Below are positions 33,200 to 43,279 of a stretch of 64,000 nt of DNA, in pieces. Source of the stretch: Anaerolineae bacterium (GTDB lineage: Bacteria > Chloroflexota > Anaerolineae > Caldilineales > Caldilineaceae). Within the stretch, counting starts at the first letter, position 1; each line of letters begins with the position of its first letter. Under the pieces are notes generated by a model that was given only the letters and a program-made list of their open reading frames with translations, ran no database searches and was not told the DNA's origin. The DNA is taken from NCBI GenBank assembly GCA_030432295.1, contig JAUIHI010000001.1:248001-312000 (forward strand). The letters run 5' to 3'. The position numbers and the translations under genes are program-made.

Positions 33200-34183
33200 A
33201 TGATTAAAATTGCAGAAGTGCTTCCTCCCAAGCCCTCCCCCCTGTGGCGGATGGTCAAACAGTGTGGCGTGGATTACGTCGTCGGTGGTATGGACTGGAC
33301 CGGTGGCATCGACAACCCCGACCCGGACCTGCGTCCCTGGGGCTTTATGTCCCTGGCCCGGGTCAAGAGCAACTACGAAAATGCGGGCTTCACCCTGGAC
33401 ACGATTGAGAATCGTCCCAACCTGACCAAAGCCAAACTGGGCTTGCCGGGCCGGGACGAGGAGATCGAACACGCCTGCGAACTGGTGCGCAATATGGGCC
33501 GGCTGGGGATTCCCGTCTGGTGCTACGAGTGGATGCCCGTCTTCAACTGGATGCGCACCTCCACGACGATCCCCACCAGGGGCGGCGCGCTAGTCACGGG
33601 CTATGACAATCTGGTGATGGCGGACGCACCCCTGACCGAATACGGCGTCGTCACCGAAGAGCAGTTGTGGGACAATCTGAAGTATTTCCTGGAGCGGGTC
33701 GTGCCTGTGGCCGAGGAATACAACGTCAAGCTGGCTATGCACCCGGACGATCCGCCCCTTTCGCCCATCCGCGGCCTGGGCCGGATTATGCGCAGTGTGG
33801 AAAACTACCAGCGGCTGATCGATCTGATCCCCAGCCCGGCCAACGGCATCTGCCTCTGCCAGGGCAACTTTACGATGATGACCGACGACCTGCCCGGTGT
33901 CATTCGCCACTTCGGCGAGCAGGAGAAGATCTTCTTCGTCCACTTCCGGGATGTGGCGGGCACGCCGGACAACTTCCACGAGACCTTCCACGACGACGGC
34001 AAGACCGATATGCTGGCCTGTATGAAAGCCTACAAGGACATCGGCTTCGAGGGCGTCCTGCGCCCGGATCACGTGCCCACAATGGAAGGCGACAGCAACG
34101 ACCACGCTGGATACTCCTCCATCGGTCGGCTCTTCGCCATCGGCTACATCAAAGGGCTGCGCCAGGCGGTTTATGCGGAATAG
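33200..34183 (+). CDS. uxuA: Mannonate dehydratase
   Basis: A 327-residue TIM-barrel dehydratase that converts D-mannonate to 2-keto-3-deoxygluconate in hexuronate breakdown. Family marks: [51 protein letters not shown] (metal-ligand His/Asp), [20 protein letters not shown] and [13 protein letters not shown]. This is shorter than the E. coli enzyme (394) but fits shorter bacterial forms. ATG 33200 is preferred to upstream frame starts. It has its own promoter and is followed by an inverted repeat. With the IolE-like and Gfo/Idh genes it points to plant-polysaccharide sugars. Confidence 0.92.
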   Translation: MIKIAEVLPPKPSPLWRMVKQCGVDYVVGGMDWTGGIDNPDPDLRPWGFMSLARVKSNYENAGFTLDTIENRPNLTKAKLGLPGRDEEIEHACELVRNMGRLGIPVWCYEWMPVFNWMRTSTTIPTRGGALVTGYDNLVMADAPLTEYGVVTEEQLWDNLKYFLERVVPVAEEYNVKLAMHPDDPPLSPIRGLGRIMRSVENYQRLIDLIPSPANGICLCQGNFTMMTDDLPGVIRHFGEQEKIFFVHFRDVAGTPDNFHETFHDDGKTDMLACMKAYKDIGFEGVLRPDHVPTMEGDSNDHAGYSSIGRLFAIGYIKGLRQAVYAE

Positions 34184-34266
34184 TTGATTGGTTTATTAGT
34201 TGACTGGTTGATTCATTGGGGGCAACTACCCGATCATCCAATCAACTAATGAACCAATCAACCAAT
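34184..34266. repeat. TTGATTGGTT inverted repeat
   Basis: TTGATTGGTTTATTAGTTGA (34184-34203) is complementary in segments to ATCAACTAATGAACCAATCA (34241-34260). It forms a long imperfect hairpin after mannonate dehydratase, with no terminal T-run. Confidence 0.65.
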
Positions 34267-34291
34267 CGCCCGAAAGTATTGCTCGTCACTA

Positions 34292-34340
34292 GGCAAAGGC
34301 CAACGTTTTCTGCTATACTGCGGTGACGTTGGCCTTTGGC
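34292..34340 (+). promoter_or_regulatory. Dyad CAAAGGCCAACGT around the ftsH promoter -10 box
   Basis: CAAAGGCCAACGT (34294-34306) and ACGTTGGCCTTTG (34326-34338) are perfect 13-bp arms. TATACT (34314-34319), a good -10 box, lies in the loop; no strong -35 is present. The layout suggests an operator covering the promoter, or a hairpin at the 5' end of the mRNA. Confidence 0.55.
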
Positions 34341-34364
34341 CTTTATACCCGGCACGCTATTTCG

Positions 34365-34397
34365 AGAAGTTCGACTTTTCCAAAAAGTCGAACTTCT
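34365..34397. repeat. AAGTTCGACTTTT hairpin, copy 2
   Basis: AGAAGTTCGACTTTTC and AAAAGTCGAACTTCT pair almost perfectly, 40 bases before the ftsH start, inside the predicted leader. Confidence 0.9.
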
Positions 34398-34436
34398 GTT
34401 CCCAAACGAGATGCGTGTCCAGTAGGGGAGGTTTTT

Positions 34437-36302
<1,866 letters not shown>

Positions 36303-36322
36303 TCAAGTGTTTTTATATTCAC

Positions 36323-36360
36323 AAAAGAGCCGGTCGCCTCTGAGGTGACCGGCTCTTTTT
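36323..36360 (+). terminator. Intrinsic terminator of ftsH
   Basis: AAAAGAGCCGGTC and GACCGGCTCTTTTT form a 10-plus bp GC-rich stem with a U-run, 20 bases after the ftsH stop. Confidence 0.92.
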
Positions 36361-36385
36361 GATCCAACGAAAGCAGATAAAAACC

Positions 36386-36403
36386 TGTGCAATATTTTGC
36401 ACA
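36386..36403. promoter_or_regulatory. Palindromic operator candidate TGTGCAA-N4-TTGCACA
   Basis: A perfect 18-bp palindrome with a TATT centre in an AT-rich stretch, 25 bases upstream of the -35 box of the Rieske oxygenase gene. The symmetry and place suit a dimeric transcription factor. No regulator gene is adjacent, so the binder is unknown. Confidence 0.6.
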
Positions 36404-36428
36404 TTCATTTCAAAATATTTTCAATATA

Positions 36429-36457
36429 TTGACAATTGTGATGATTTCTGTTATTCT
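36429..36457 (+). promoter_or_regulatory. Strong sigma70-type promoter of the Rieske oxygenase
   Basis: Consensus TTGACA (36429-36434), a 17-base spacer and TATTCT (36452-36457), about 45 bases before the ATG at 36503. Confidence 0.75.
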
Positions 36458-36502
36458 TTTTCCATAGAATGTGTTTCGGTGAGAATAGTACAGGAACAAG
36501 CG

Positions 36503-37645
36503 ATGATTCCCAATCAGTGGTATGCGATTGCAGAGGCAAAAGAGATCAAACCGGGCAAGCTGACACCCCTGCGTCGGGTTGGCGAAAATCTGGTGTTGTG
36601 GCGGGACGATGCGGGCAAACTTTCGTGTATGCTCGACCTCTGCCCCCACCGGGGCGCGGCTTTGAGCGGCGGCAAAATTGTGGACGGCTGCATCGAATGC
36701 CCCTTTCACGGCTTCCAGTACGACCGGGAGGGCCAGGGCAAGTTTATCCCGGCCAACGGTATCAACGCACCGGTTCCCCAAGTCTTTCGGGTCCAGACCT
36801 ACACTGTGCGCGAGGAACACGGCTTTGTCTGGCTCTGGTATGGCGAGAAGCGGGAGAGCTATCCGCCCGTACCCTTTTTCGACGATCTGGACGACTCTTT
36901 CGTCTATGGCTCCGTCGCTGTCCACTGGCGTTCCCACTATACCCGCTCCATCGAAAACCAACTGGACGTCTCCCACCTGCCTTTTGTCCACAAGAAGACA
37001 ATCGGACGGGGCAACCGCACACTGGTCAACGGGCCTTATGTGACCCTGGAAAATGACACAATGTCGGTCTGGGTGGACAACCGGGTGGACGACGGCACGC
37101 CGCCCACCAAACCGACGAAGATGCCTATGCCTATGCGCCCACCCCTGCTCATCTTCAAATTTCCCAACATCTGGCAGAACCGGCTGGGCGACGACTTCCG
37201 CATTGTGGCCGCCTTTGCCCCCATCGACGACGAAAATTCGATGGTCTATGCGCGCACCTACCAGCGGGTCAAGCGCCCGACCCGTCTGCGCTGGTGGATG
37301 GCCCAAGCCCTGGCCCAGTCCAACCGGCTGGTGCTGCGGGAAGACCAGCGGGTGGTGGAGACCCAGCGGCCCAAAATCGCCGGGCTGGACATCGGCGAGC
37401 GCTTCATTCCCGGCGACCGACCCATCGCCCTCTTCCTCATCCACCGCCGGGAGCTGATCGAAGCGGCTACTCAGGGAGGCATCTTGCGCCAGGGGGCTGA
37501 AGTGGTTGCTCTGGCCGACGCCGAAATCGACTGGAGTGTGGCCGAGGAGGGCGACATCCGCCCCAATCTGCCCTACGATCTGTTACCGAGAGAGGGAAAC
37601 CGGTCTGTCTCACGCGCCCGCGTGGAGGAGCCGGTTGTGGGGTGA
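36503..37645 (+). CDS. Rieske [2Fe-2S] aromatic-ring-type oxygenase
   Basis: A 380-residue oxygenase alpha-like subunit. The Rieske cluster ligands are Cys47 and His49 (LCPHRGAALSGG) and Cys66 and His69 (ECPFHGFQYD). The mononuclear iron site is Asp155, His158 and His163 in ENQLDVSHLPFVH (Asn152 upstream). The protein resembles phenylpropionate/vanillate-type or pheophorbide-a-type oxygenases, which insert oxygen or demethylate aromatics and need a separate reductase; none is adjacent. ATG 36503 has AGGA upstream. Its promoter is strong and preceded by a palindrome, so it is probably inducible. Confidence 0.93.
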   Translation: MIPNQWYAIAEAKEIKPGKLTPLRRVGENLVLWRDDAGKLSCMLDLCPHRGAALSGGKIVDGCIECPFHGFQYDREGQGKFIPANGINAPVPQVFRVQTYTVREEHGFVWLWYGEKRESYPPVPFFDDLDDSFVYGSVAVHWRSHYTRSIENQLDVSHLPFVHKKTIGRGNRTLVNGPYVTLENDTMSVWVDNRVDDGTPPTKPTKMPMPMRPPLLIFKFPNIWQNRLGDDFRIVAAFAPIDDENSMVYARTYQRVKRPTRLRWWMAQALAQSNRLVLREDQRVVETQRPKIAGLDIGERFIPGDRPIALFLIHRRELIEAATQGGILRQGAEVVALADAEIDWSVAEEGDIRPNLPYDLLPREGNRSVSRARVEEPVVG

Positions 37646-37757
37646 ACAGAAGAACTGCGTAGTGGATGGTGCGTCTACTGGTACACGTACCACGCATTAC
37701 TCCGTACGGGCGCAAGATCTAACGGACAAGCGTTAGTTGTTGGTGGACGACGCAAGA

Positions 37758-37893
37758 CCAGCGCCGGTTGAGTAGGCGGGTGCTTTTTCCCGCCGTATCG
37801 AAACCAAGCGGGTGGACGAAGAATCGACTCATTACCCGTTCGTTGGTTTCGATACGCCTCGAAGACTCGGCTACTCAACCGGCGCTCACTGGT
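37758..37893. repeat. GCGCCGGTTGAGTAG element, copy B
   Basis: The cleanest copy: GCGCCGGTTGAGTAG and CTACTCAACCGGCGC are perfect terminal inverted repeats, with inner GTATCGAAACCAAGCGGGT and GTTGGTTTCGATAC. About 136 bp, no coding capacity, so MITE-like. Shares the central 'GCCTCGAAGACTCGG' with copy A. Confidence 0.92.
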
Positions 37894-37956
37894 CCGATCT
37901 GCGCGCAACTTTGTGGCTACGCCACCCTATGCATTACGTAGCAGCTCCGTCGTGAT

Positions 37957-37985
37957 TTGTATATTCAGCCGACACAGGCTATACT
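37957..37985 (+). promoter_or_regulatory. Promoter of the DEAD-box helicase gene
   Basis: TTGTAT (37957-37962), a 17-base spacer and TATACT (37980-37985). Predicted start of transcription is near 37992, giving a leader of about 200 bases. Confidence 0.7.
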
Positions 37986-38044
37986 ATCTCGTCCCCAGTC
38001 GGACTTCGATTGGGTTTTCATTGTTTTGCGTTTTCCAGATGGTT

Positions 38045-38075
38045 GCCCGACCATAAATCGGTCGGGCTTTTTGTT
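38045..38075 (+). terminator. Terminator-like hairpin in the helicase leader (attenuator candidate)
   Basis: GCCCGACC (38045-38052) and GGTCGGGC (38060-38067) form an 8-bp stem with a 7-base loop followed by TTTTTGTT. It lies downstream of the promoter and about 115 bases before the start codon, so it would end transcription early unless opened. Confidence 0.7.
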
Positions 38076-38190
38076 GCAACAGAATGGCTCTTGTGGAGTT
38101 AGGGAGGGCTGGCTGTGGCGCAACAAAGGGATGGCCTGAAAAGGCCAGGCGACACAGCGGAACCTTCAAGACACAAGCAGGAGATATTCT

Positions 38191-39828
38191 ATGTCCAACG
38201 ATTTTGATCGATTGAATTTGCGCGCCGAATTGGTGCAGGCGGTAACCGGCGAAGGCTACACCGAACCGACACCGATCCAGAGCGCAGTCATCCCCGTCCT
38301 CCTCTCTGGTAAGGATGTGATCGGCCAGGCCCAGACCGGCACTGGCAAGACCGCCGCCTTCAGCCTCCCTATGCTCCAGACAATTGAAATGGGTCTCGGC
38401 CCGGTGCAGGGACTGATTCTGGCCCCGACGCGGGAACTTGCCATGCAGGTCTCCGAGGCCATCTACACCTATGGCAAACACTTGGGCGTGCGTGTCCTGG
38501 CTGTCTACGGCGGCCAGCCCTACGCCCGTCAGATTTCCCGCCTGCGCAAAGGTGTGGATATTGTGGTTGGCACACCGGGCCGTCTGCTCGACCTGATCCA
38601 GCGCAAGTCCCTGGACCTGAGCCAGGTGCGGATGCTGGTGTTGGACGAGGCCGACGAGATGCTCAGTATGGGTTTCATCGAAGACATTGAGACGATTCTG
38701 GCCGAAACCCCGGCGGACCGCCAGACCGCTCTCTTCTCGGCCACTGTGCCGCCGGAGATTCGTCGCTTGGCCGATGGCTATATGCAGAAGCCCCAGTCGG
38801 TGAGCATCGAGCGTTCCCAGATGACTGTGGCCGCGGTGGATCAGCGCCACTATCTGGTCAACGAATCGGACAAGGTGGCCGCGTTGACCCGGCTGCTGGA
38901 GGTCGAGGATATTACCCGCGCCCTGATCTTTGCCCGCACCCGTGTGGGAACCAGCCAACTGGCCAGCGAACTGAGCACTTTGGGCTATCCTGCCGAACCC
39001 CTGCACGGGGACATGGGGCAGGACGAGCGGGAGCAGGTCCTGGCCCGTTTTCGGGGCCAGCGGGTGAATGTGCTGGTGGCAACGGATGTGGCCGCGCGGG
39101 GTCTGGACATCGACGACATCTCCCACGTCTTCAACTTTGACCTGCCGCCAAACCCGGAAATCTACGTCCATCGGGTCGGGCGCACGGGCCGGGCCGGCAA
39201 GACCGGTGTGGCTGTTACTCTGCTCGCCCCAGCCGAAATCTGGCGTCTGCGCCGCATCGAAGGATACACCAAACAATCGATCCGCAAAGATGCGCTGCCC
39301 ACAGTGGCGGAGATCGAAACCCGACGGGAAGCTCTCCTGCTGGAAAAGGTGGGGGTCTGGCTCAACCGGGACCGTGCCCGCCGGGAGCGGGAACTGGTGG
39401 AGAGTCTGGTGGCTGCCGGTCACGATCCACTGGATGTGGCCGCGGCTGCGCTGAAGCTGGCAAACGCCAGCGAGAATGGGAAACCGATTGCGCCTATCCA
39501 GGAAGTGCGGGAAGGCCGGTCCCAGGGCCGCAGCCGGGATCGCAAACCGGTGAGCCGGGGGCGGTCACAACATTTTTCCACCGATTCCCACGAGAAGGGA
39601 ATGGTGCGCCTGAGCCTGAGCGCCGGGCGTGTCCAGGGCCTGCGCCCCAACGATGTAGTCAGCGCCATTGCCCGCCACGCCCAGATTCCGGGCCGGGCGA
39701 TTGGGGCCATCCACATCCGCCAGGAGCACACCCTTGTGGATGTGCCGGAACATCTGGTTTCCCAGGTGCTCGAAGGCCCGTCCAGCTACCGCATCCACCG
39801 CAGCGAAGTGACGGTGGAGCGGGCGTAG
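38191..39828 (+). CDS. DEAD-box ATP-dependent RNA helicase with DbpA-like C-terminal domain
   Basis: A 545-residue helicase of the DeaD/CshA type, which unwinds structured RNA in ribosome assembly or mRNA decay, often in the cold. Motifs: Q motif YTEPTPIQ, Walker A AQTGTGKT (about 46), PTRELA, DEAD in LVLDEADEM (about 152), SAT in LFSATVP, and HRVGRTGRAG. After a basic linker (GRSQGRSRDRKPVSRGRSQ) comes a DbpA-type RNA-binding domain (MVRLSLSAGRVQGLRPNDVVSA). ATG 38191 has AGGAG upstream. The long leader with a terminator-like hairpin suggests attenuation. The gene ends at a 34-bp-arm palindrome. Confidence 0.95.
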   Translation: MSNDFDRLNLRAELVQAVTGEGYTEPTPIQSAVIPVLLSGKDVIGQAQTGTGKTAAFSLPMLQTIEMGLGPVQGLILAPTRELAMQVSEAIYTYGKHLGVRVLAVYGGQPYARQISRLRKGVDIVVGTPGRLLDLIQRKSLDLSQVRMLVLDEADEMLSMGFIEDIETILAETPADRQTALFSATVPPEIRRLADGYMQKPQSVSIERSQMTVAAVDQRHYLVNESDKVAALTRLLEVEDITRALIFARTRVGTSQLASELSTLGYPAEPLHGDMGQDEREQVLARFRGQRVNVLVATDVAARGLDIDDISHVFNFDLPPNPEIYVHRVGRTGRAGKTGVAVTLLAPAEIWRLRRIEGYTKQSIRKDALPTVAEIETRREALLLEKVGVWLNRDRARRERELVESLVAAGHDPLDVAAAALKLANASENGKPIAPIQEVREGRSQGRSRDRKPVSRGRSQHFSTDSHEKGMVRLSLSAGRVQGLRPNDVVSAIARHAQIPGRAIGAIHIRQEHTLVDVPEHLVSQVLEGPSSYRIHRSEVTVERA

Positions 39829-39831
39829 CTT

Positions 39832-39908
39832 TTTTGTAGGTTGGGTAAAATGAAAAGAGGGCGGTGGGCTGAATGCCCACCGCCCTCTTTTCATTTTACC
39901 CAACCTAC
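39832..39908. terminator. Perfect 34-bp-arm palindrome between convergent genes
   Basis: Arms 39836-39869 (starting GTAGGTTGGGTAAAATG) and 39875-39908 are exact reverse complements around a 5-base loop. It separates the helicase gene from the DUF3830 gene and contains the latter's TAG stop (39905-39907). An A/T-rich lower part could act as a terminator in either direction. Confidence 0.85.
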
Positions 39909-40318
39909 GCAGTCTCAAAGACAATTTCCTGCGCGCCCTGCCACAGCACCAACTCCCCCACGGCCTGCAGCTTCTCATTCCCTTCCACAATCGTCAGAAA
40001 GTGATTGCCCGCCAGTTGCCCCATTTTGCTGGCAAAGAGCGTCGCGCCGTAGGCAAAGAGAATTTCTGTCTCGCTGTAGCCGCCGGGATAGAAGAGAATC
40101 TGCCCCGGCGCGGGGTGACTGGTGTGGTTCTCGAAACCCACATCCAGCCGAAACTCCCCCAGAGGAATCCAGCAGGACTCACCGCTCCAGCGGGCGTGGA
40201 TCAGCTTTTGGCGGTAGGGCAAAAGCTGGCGAAAGGCCGCGCACGTTTGGGGCGCGGCGGCCTCTTCCAGCCGGGCAGTGAAGGTGTAGGACGCTACGCT
40301 GACGCGCAGATGGGTCAT
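39905..40318 (-). CDS. DUF3830 (cyclophilin-like) family protein
   Basis: A 137-residue protein matching DUF3830 as I recall it: FTARLEEAAAPQTCAAFRQLLP at the start, a middle with ARWSGESCWIPLG, then SHPAPGQILFYPGGYSETEILFAYG and GNHFLTIVEGNEKLQAVGE. The fold is like cyclophilin without peptidyl-prolyl isomerase residues; members occur near amidohydrolase and ring-opening genes. ATG 40318 overlaps the desaturase stop by four bases, so the two are coupled. The link to the desaturase is unexplained. Confidence 0.82.
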   Translation of the reverse strand: MTHLRVSVASYTFTARLEEAAAPQTCAAFRQLLPYRQKLIHARWSGESCWIPLGEFRLDVGFENHTSHPAPGQILFYPGGYSETEILFAYGATLFASKMGQLAGNHFLTIVEGNEKLQAVGELVLWQGAQEIVFETA

Positions 40319-41334
40319 CGCCGAGCTTCCGCAAATGTGACCAGACGCCGCTGCTTCTCCTCCCACAATACCAGAAAAATGGTCCTCAGGCTCTGGGCCA
40401 GCGTCAGGTGTGTCACCTGCTGCAGAGCCGGATTCTCGTCGTGGCAGGCTTGCAACCGGTAGTTGGGGATGCGGGGGCTGAGGTGGTGGATGTGGTGGAA
40501 GCCGATGTTGCCGGTGAACCACTGGAGAACCTTGGGCAATTTATAGTAGGAACTGCCGTGCATGGCGGCCAGGGTATAGTCCCACTCGCCTGTGTGTTCC
40601 CAATAGGTGCGCTCGAACTGGTGCTGGACATAGAACATAAATGTCCCGGCGCTGGAAGAGATGATTGTGATCGGCAACTGAATCAGCAGCACAGCCTGCC
40701 AGCCAAGCAGCCAGCTCAACCCGCCGTACAGCACCAGCAGCGCAACATTCGTCCACCAGACCGAAGCCCGTTCGTGGCGTTTCCACTTGTTCTCCTGCCC
40801 TGGCAGGACAAAACGTTGCAGAATGATGAAGTTGACCGCGGGCGCAATGGCAAAGAGAAAGAATGGGTTGCGAAAGACCCGATAGACGATCCGTTTCATC
40901 CGGCTGGCCGCGCGATATTCGTCCACAGTCAGCGTCCAGATATCGCCGATGCCCCGTTCTTCCAGCTCCGCGTGGTGGGCGTGGTGGATGGCGTGGCTCT
41001 TGCGCCAGTAGAGATAGGGGGTAAAGGTGAAGAGGCTGCACACTGTGCCCACGCTGTGGTTGGACTTCTTGGACTTGAAGAAGGAGCCGTGGCCGCAGTC
41101 GTGCTGGATAATAAAGATGCGCACAGTAAAGCCCGCCGCGGGCAGGGACAGGAGGAGTGTGAGCCAGTAGCCAACCGACAGGCTCAGGTACATCAACACC
41201 CACATCAGCAGCAATCCTCCGAAGGAGTTGATAATCTGCCAGACCGCTTTTTTTACATCGGGCTGGTGATAGTGGGCCACCAATTTCCGCCAGTTGGCAT
41301 AGGGTGTCTCAGGCGTCTGCGTTTCTACCGTCAT
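40315..41334 (-). CDS. Fatty acid desaturase (membrane di-iron)
   Basis: A 339-residue integral membrane desaturase. The three His boxes are present: HDCGHGSFF, HAIHHAHHAE and HHIHHLSPRIPNYRL. They hold two irons that remove hydrogens from acyl chains, adjusting membrane fluidity. Four or so hydrophobic helices surround them (LLMWVLMYLSLSVGYWLTLLL). ATG 41334 with GGAAG upstream is preferred to ATG 41346 or earlier frame starts. It is transcribed leftward with the DUF3830 gene. Position specificity cannot be told from the sequence. Confidence 0.93.
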   Translation of the reverse strand: MTVETQTPETPYANWRKLVAHYHQPDVKKAVWQIINSFGGLLLMWVLMYLSLSVGYWLTLLLSLPAAGFTVRIFIIQHDCGHGSFFKSKKSNHSVGTVCSLFTFTPYLYWRKSHAIHHAHHAELEERGIGDIWTLTVDEYRAASRMKRIVYRVFRNPFFLFAIAPAVNFIILQRFVLPGQENKWKRHERASVWWTNVALLVLYGGLSWLLGWQAVLLIQLPITIISSSAGTFMFYVQHQFERTYWEHTGEWDYTLAAMHGSSYYKLPKVLQWFTGNIGFHHIHHLSPRIPNYRLQACHDENPALQQVTHLTLAQSLRTIFLVLWEEKQRRLVTFAEARR

Positions 41335-41475
41335 TGAGTCTTCCATTTCTTTGTTTGTTAGGGTGAATCGATGTGACAACCGTCAACCGGTGTCATCTTT
41401 CGCCGCGGGGAACATCTATAGAGAAACCGTATCACATTGGGCGTGAGGATGCAAAAGCAGGGCATGCTACGTATG

Positions 41476-42204
41476 TCACGACTCCTCGTTCAGGATCAGC
41501 GCTCGCTGATCATCCGGCAGCTTCTCCGAACCTTCGCGCAGGATGGAGCGTTCTGCCTCGGCCCGCTTCTCGTAGAGAAAGCCAAATACGGCCCGCGGCT
41601 CTTTCTGGCTGGCCTCGCGCAGCGCCCAGCCCACTGCTTTGCGCACAATCGGCGTCTCCTCCTGAAGCAGGTGGGAGCAGATTTGCAGCGTTTCTGCCAC
41701 ATTCGAGCGCCCCTTCTGGTTGAGCGCGGCGGCAGTGGCAACCGTAAACCGTCGCCGCCAGGGATTGGGAGAACCGGTCCAGTCGATCAGATCAGCCACC
41801 CGTTGGGGATTTTCCATCACCAGCGGCGCGGCCACACCCGTTGCCAACTGGTCACAGACCTCCCAATCGGCAATCAGTTTGACCCAGCCGTCGATGGCCG
41901 CCCATAGGGGCGCGGCAGGCGCTTTCTTGATGGAAGCGGTCAACCAAAAAAGTGCACACAGCACCTCTTCCCGGCACTTGCCCGCAAACGCGAGATCGAC
42001 CAGAAAAATCAAATCTTCTGTCAACACCCGGGGATGGCGCTTCTTTAGATCGGCGGCCAATGCCCGCAGTTTTGGCACACGCACACCCAGGGCAGTCCAC
42101 GTGCTGGGGACCAACTGGTGGATTTTCTCGGCGTATTTTGGCTCCACCAGCGGGAGCAATTCTTCGTGAAGCTCCGCCTGCAATCGTTCGGCTTGACTGC
42201 TCAT
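41476..42204 (-). CDS. DNA alkylation repair protein (AlkD-like HEAT-repeat)
   Basis: A 242-residue protein built of HEAT-like helical pairs, as in AlkC/AlkD glycosylases, which remove N3- and N7-alkylated bases without base flipping. Visible family segments: YLVPSTWTALGVRVPKLRALA-like start (TWTALGVRVPKLRALAADL), REEVLCALFWLTAS, WVKLIADWEVCDQLATGV, NPWRRRFTVATAAALNQKG and ETPIVRKAVGWALREASQ. These carry the Trp, Asp and Arg positions used for DNA contact. It overlaps the start of the upstream aldo/keto reductase end by four bases, so the two genes are coupled. Confidence 0.88.
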   Translation of the reverse strand: MSSQAERLQAELHEELLPLVEPKYAEKIHQLVPSTWTALGVRVPKLRALAADLKKRHPRVLTEDLIFLVDLAFAGKCREEVLCALFWLTASIKKAPAAPLWAAIDGWVKLIADWEVCDQLATGVAAPLVMENPQRVADLIDWTGSPNPWRRRFTVATAAALNQKGRSNVAETLQICSHLLQEETPIVRKAVGWALREASQKEPRAVFGFLYEKRAEAERSILREGSEKLPDDQRALILNEES

Positions 42205-43175
42205 TCGCTCTGCCCGTCTCCCTTGGCCAACCAGGCCATTTGCTCGCTTGTCAGTCGTACATCTCCCGCCCGCATACTATCCTCCACTTGGGCCACTGTG
42301 CGGCAACCGACAATTGGAATCGTCGCAAAGGGCTGATTTGTCAAATAAGCCAGCACAATTTCGCTCACCGAGTAGCCTGTCTCCCCGGCCAACGTTTGCA
42401 GTCGCGCGGCCCGACTGCGGTTTGCGGCTGTGCCATACGTCTTCTGCTGGCCGGGACGAATCTCGCTGCCCTCGGCCAGCTTTTGAAAGTAGCCGCCAGC
42501 CTGGGATGAGTAGGGGATCGCGGCCAGCCCCGTGCCCTGGTGATAGGCGAGGGTTTCGTCGTCCATCGCTACTGTTGTCGGGTCGCCCACCGCAGCCGGG
42601 TCGATCTCGGCCAGAGACCAGCGCATCTGATTGCCGACGAAGCCGGTGATACCCCGCTCTGCCGCGTAGGCTTGCGCGGCCGCAATGCGATCCACTCGCC
42701 AGTTGGAACAGCCGAAATAGCGGATTTTCCCCGCCACCACTTGGCTGTGCAGGGTGTCGATGATCTCTGCCACGGGCCGCGCTGTGTCGTCCCGGTGCAG
42801 CCAGTAGAGGTCGATCCACTCGGTCTGCAAATTGCGCAGACTGGTGTTGAGATCGTCCACAATCTCCGCCGGGGACATCCGTGAGATGTGCATCGTTGCC
42901 AGTTCAGGATGAGCGCCTTTGGTTGCCAGGACGATTCGGGAGCGTTGTCCGCTCTTTGCCAGCCAGCGCCCGATTGTCTTTTCGCTGCTGTTCTTCTCGC
43001 CGGGTAGCCAATTCGCATAGACAGCGGCAGTGTCGATAAAATTGCCGCCGCAGGTCACATACGCATCCAGCAACGCGTAAGCGTCTGCCGGGGCGATTCC
43101 GTTCCCAAAGTTGGACGATCCCATGCAAATGGCCGAGGGCGCCAGATCGGTGCGAGGGATTTGGGTAGTACGCAT
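42201..43175 (-). CDS. Aldo/keto reductase
   Basis: A 324-residue TIM-barrel NADPH-dependent reductase. The catalytic tetrad is visible: Asp and Tyr in NFIDTAAVYANW, Lys in IVLATKGAH and His in LYWLHRDDT. The C-terminal cofactor motif IPIVGCRTVAQVEDSM is typical. Long loops and the segment GYFQKLAEGSEIRP resemble YajO/IolS-type members that act on sugars or aldehydes. It is followed directly, with a four-base overlap, by the AlkD-like gene, suggesting a stress or detoxification unit. Confidence 0.92.
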   Translation of the reverse strand: MRTTQIPRTDLAPSAICMGSSNFGNGIAPADAYALLDAYVTCGGNFIDTAAVYANWLPGEKNSSEKTIGRWLAKSGQRSRIVLATKGAHPELATMHISRMSPAEIVDDLNTSLRNLQTEWIDLYWLHRDDTARPVAEIIDTLHSQVVAGKIRYFGCSNWRVDRIAAAQAYAAERGITGFVGNQMRWSLAEIDPAAVGDPTTVAMDDETLAYHQGTGLAAIPYSSQAGGYFQKLAEGSEIRPGQQKTYGTAANRSRAARLQTLAGETGYSVSEIVLAYLTNQPFATIPIVGCRTVAQVEDSMRAGDVRLTSEQMAWLAKGDGQSE

Positions 43176-43279
43176 TCAGTTCTCCGAGAGACTGATCAAA
43201 AGCGGAAGCAGATTAAAAGAATGAAACAAAGATCAGCGCAGATCAATTCAAATCATGAAAATCTGCGTCCTCCCTTGCT
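43176..43279. repeat. Short gap with CAGATCAATTC / AAAATCTGCG repeats
   Basis: AGATCAGCGCAGATCAATTC and GAAAATCTGCGTCCTC belong to the same dispersed family as 13541 and 15860. No gene is seen. Confidence 0.5.

Larger units (their letters stand above)
37646..38190. other. 545-base gene-free region between oxygenase and helicase genes
   Basis: No convincing gene. From left to right it holds about 110 bases without clear structure, repeat element copy B (37758-37893), the helicase promoter (37957-37985), and a leader of about 200 bases with a terminator-like hairpin (38045-38075). A short plus-strand frame at 37957-38139 has no ribosome site and covers the promoter, so it is not a gene. Confidence 0.8.

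Noticed and set aside
37957-38139. 60-codon plus-strand frame upstream of the helicase, a possible leader peptide
   Set aside because: It begins within the -35/-10 region, lacks a ribosome site and covers the attenuator-like hairpin without logic.
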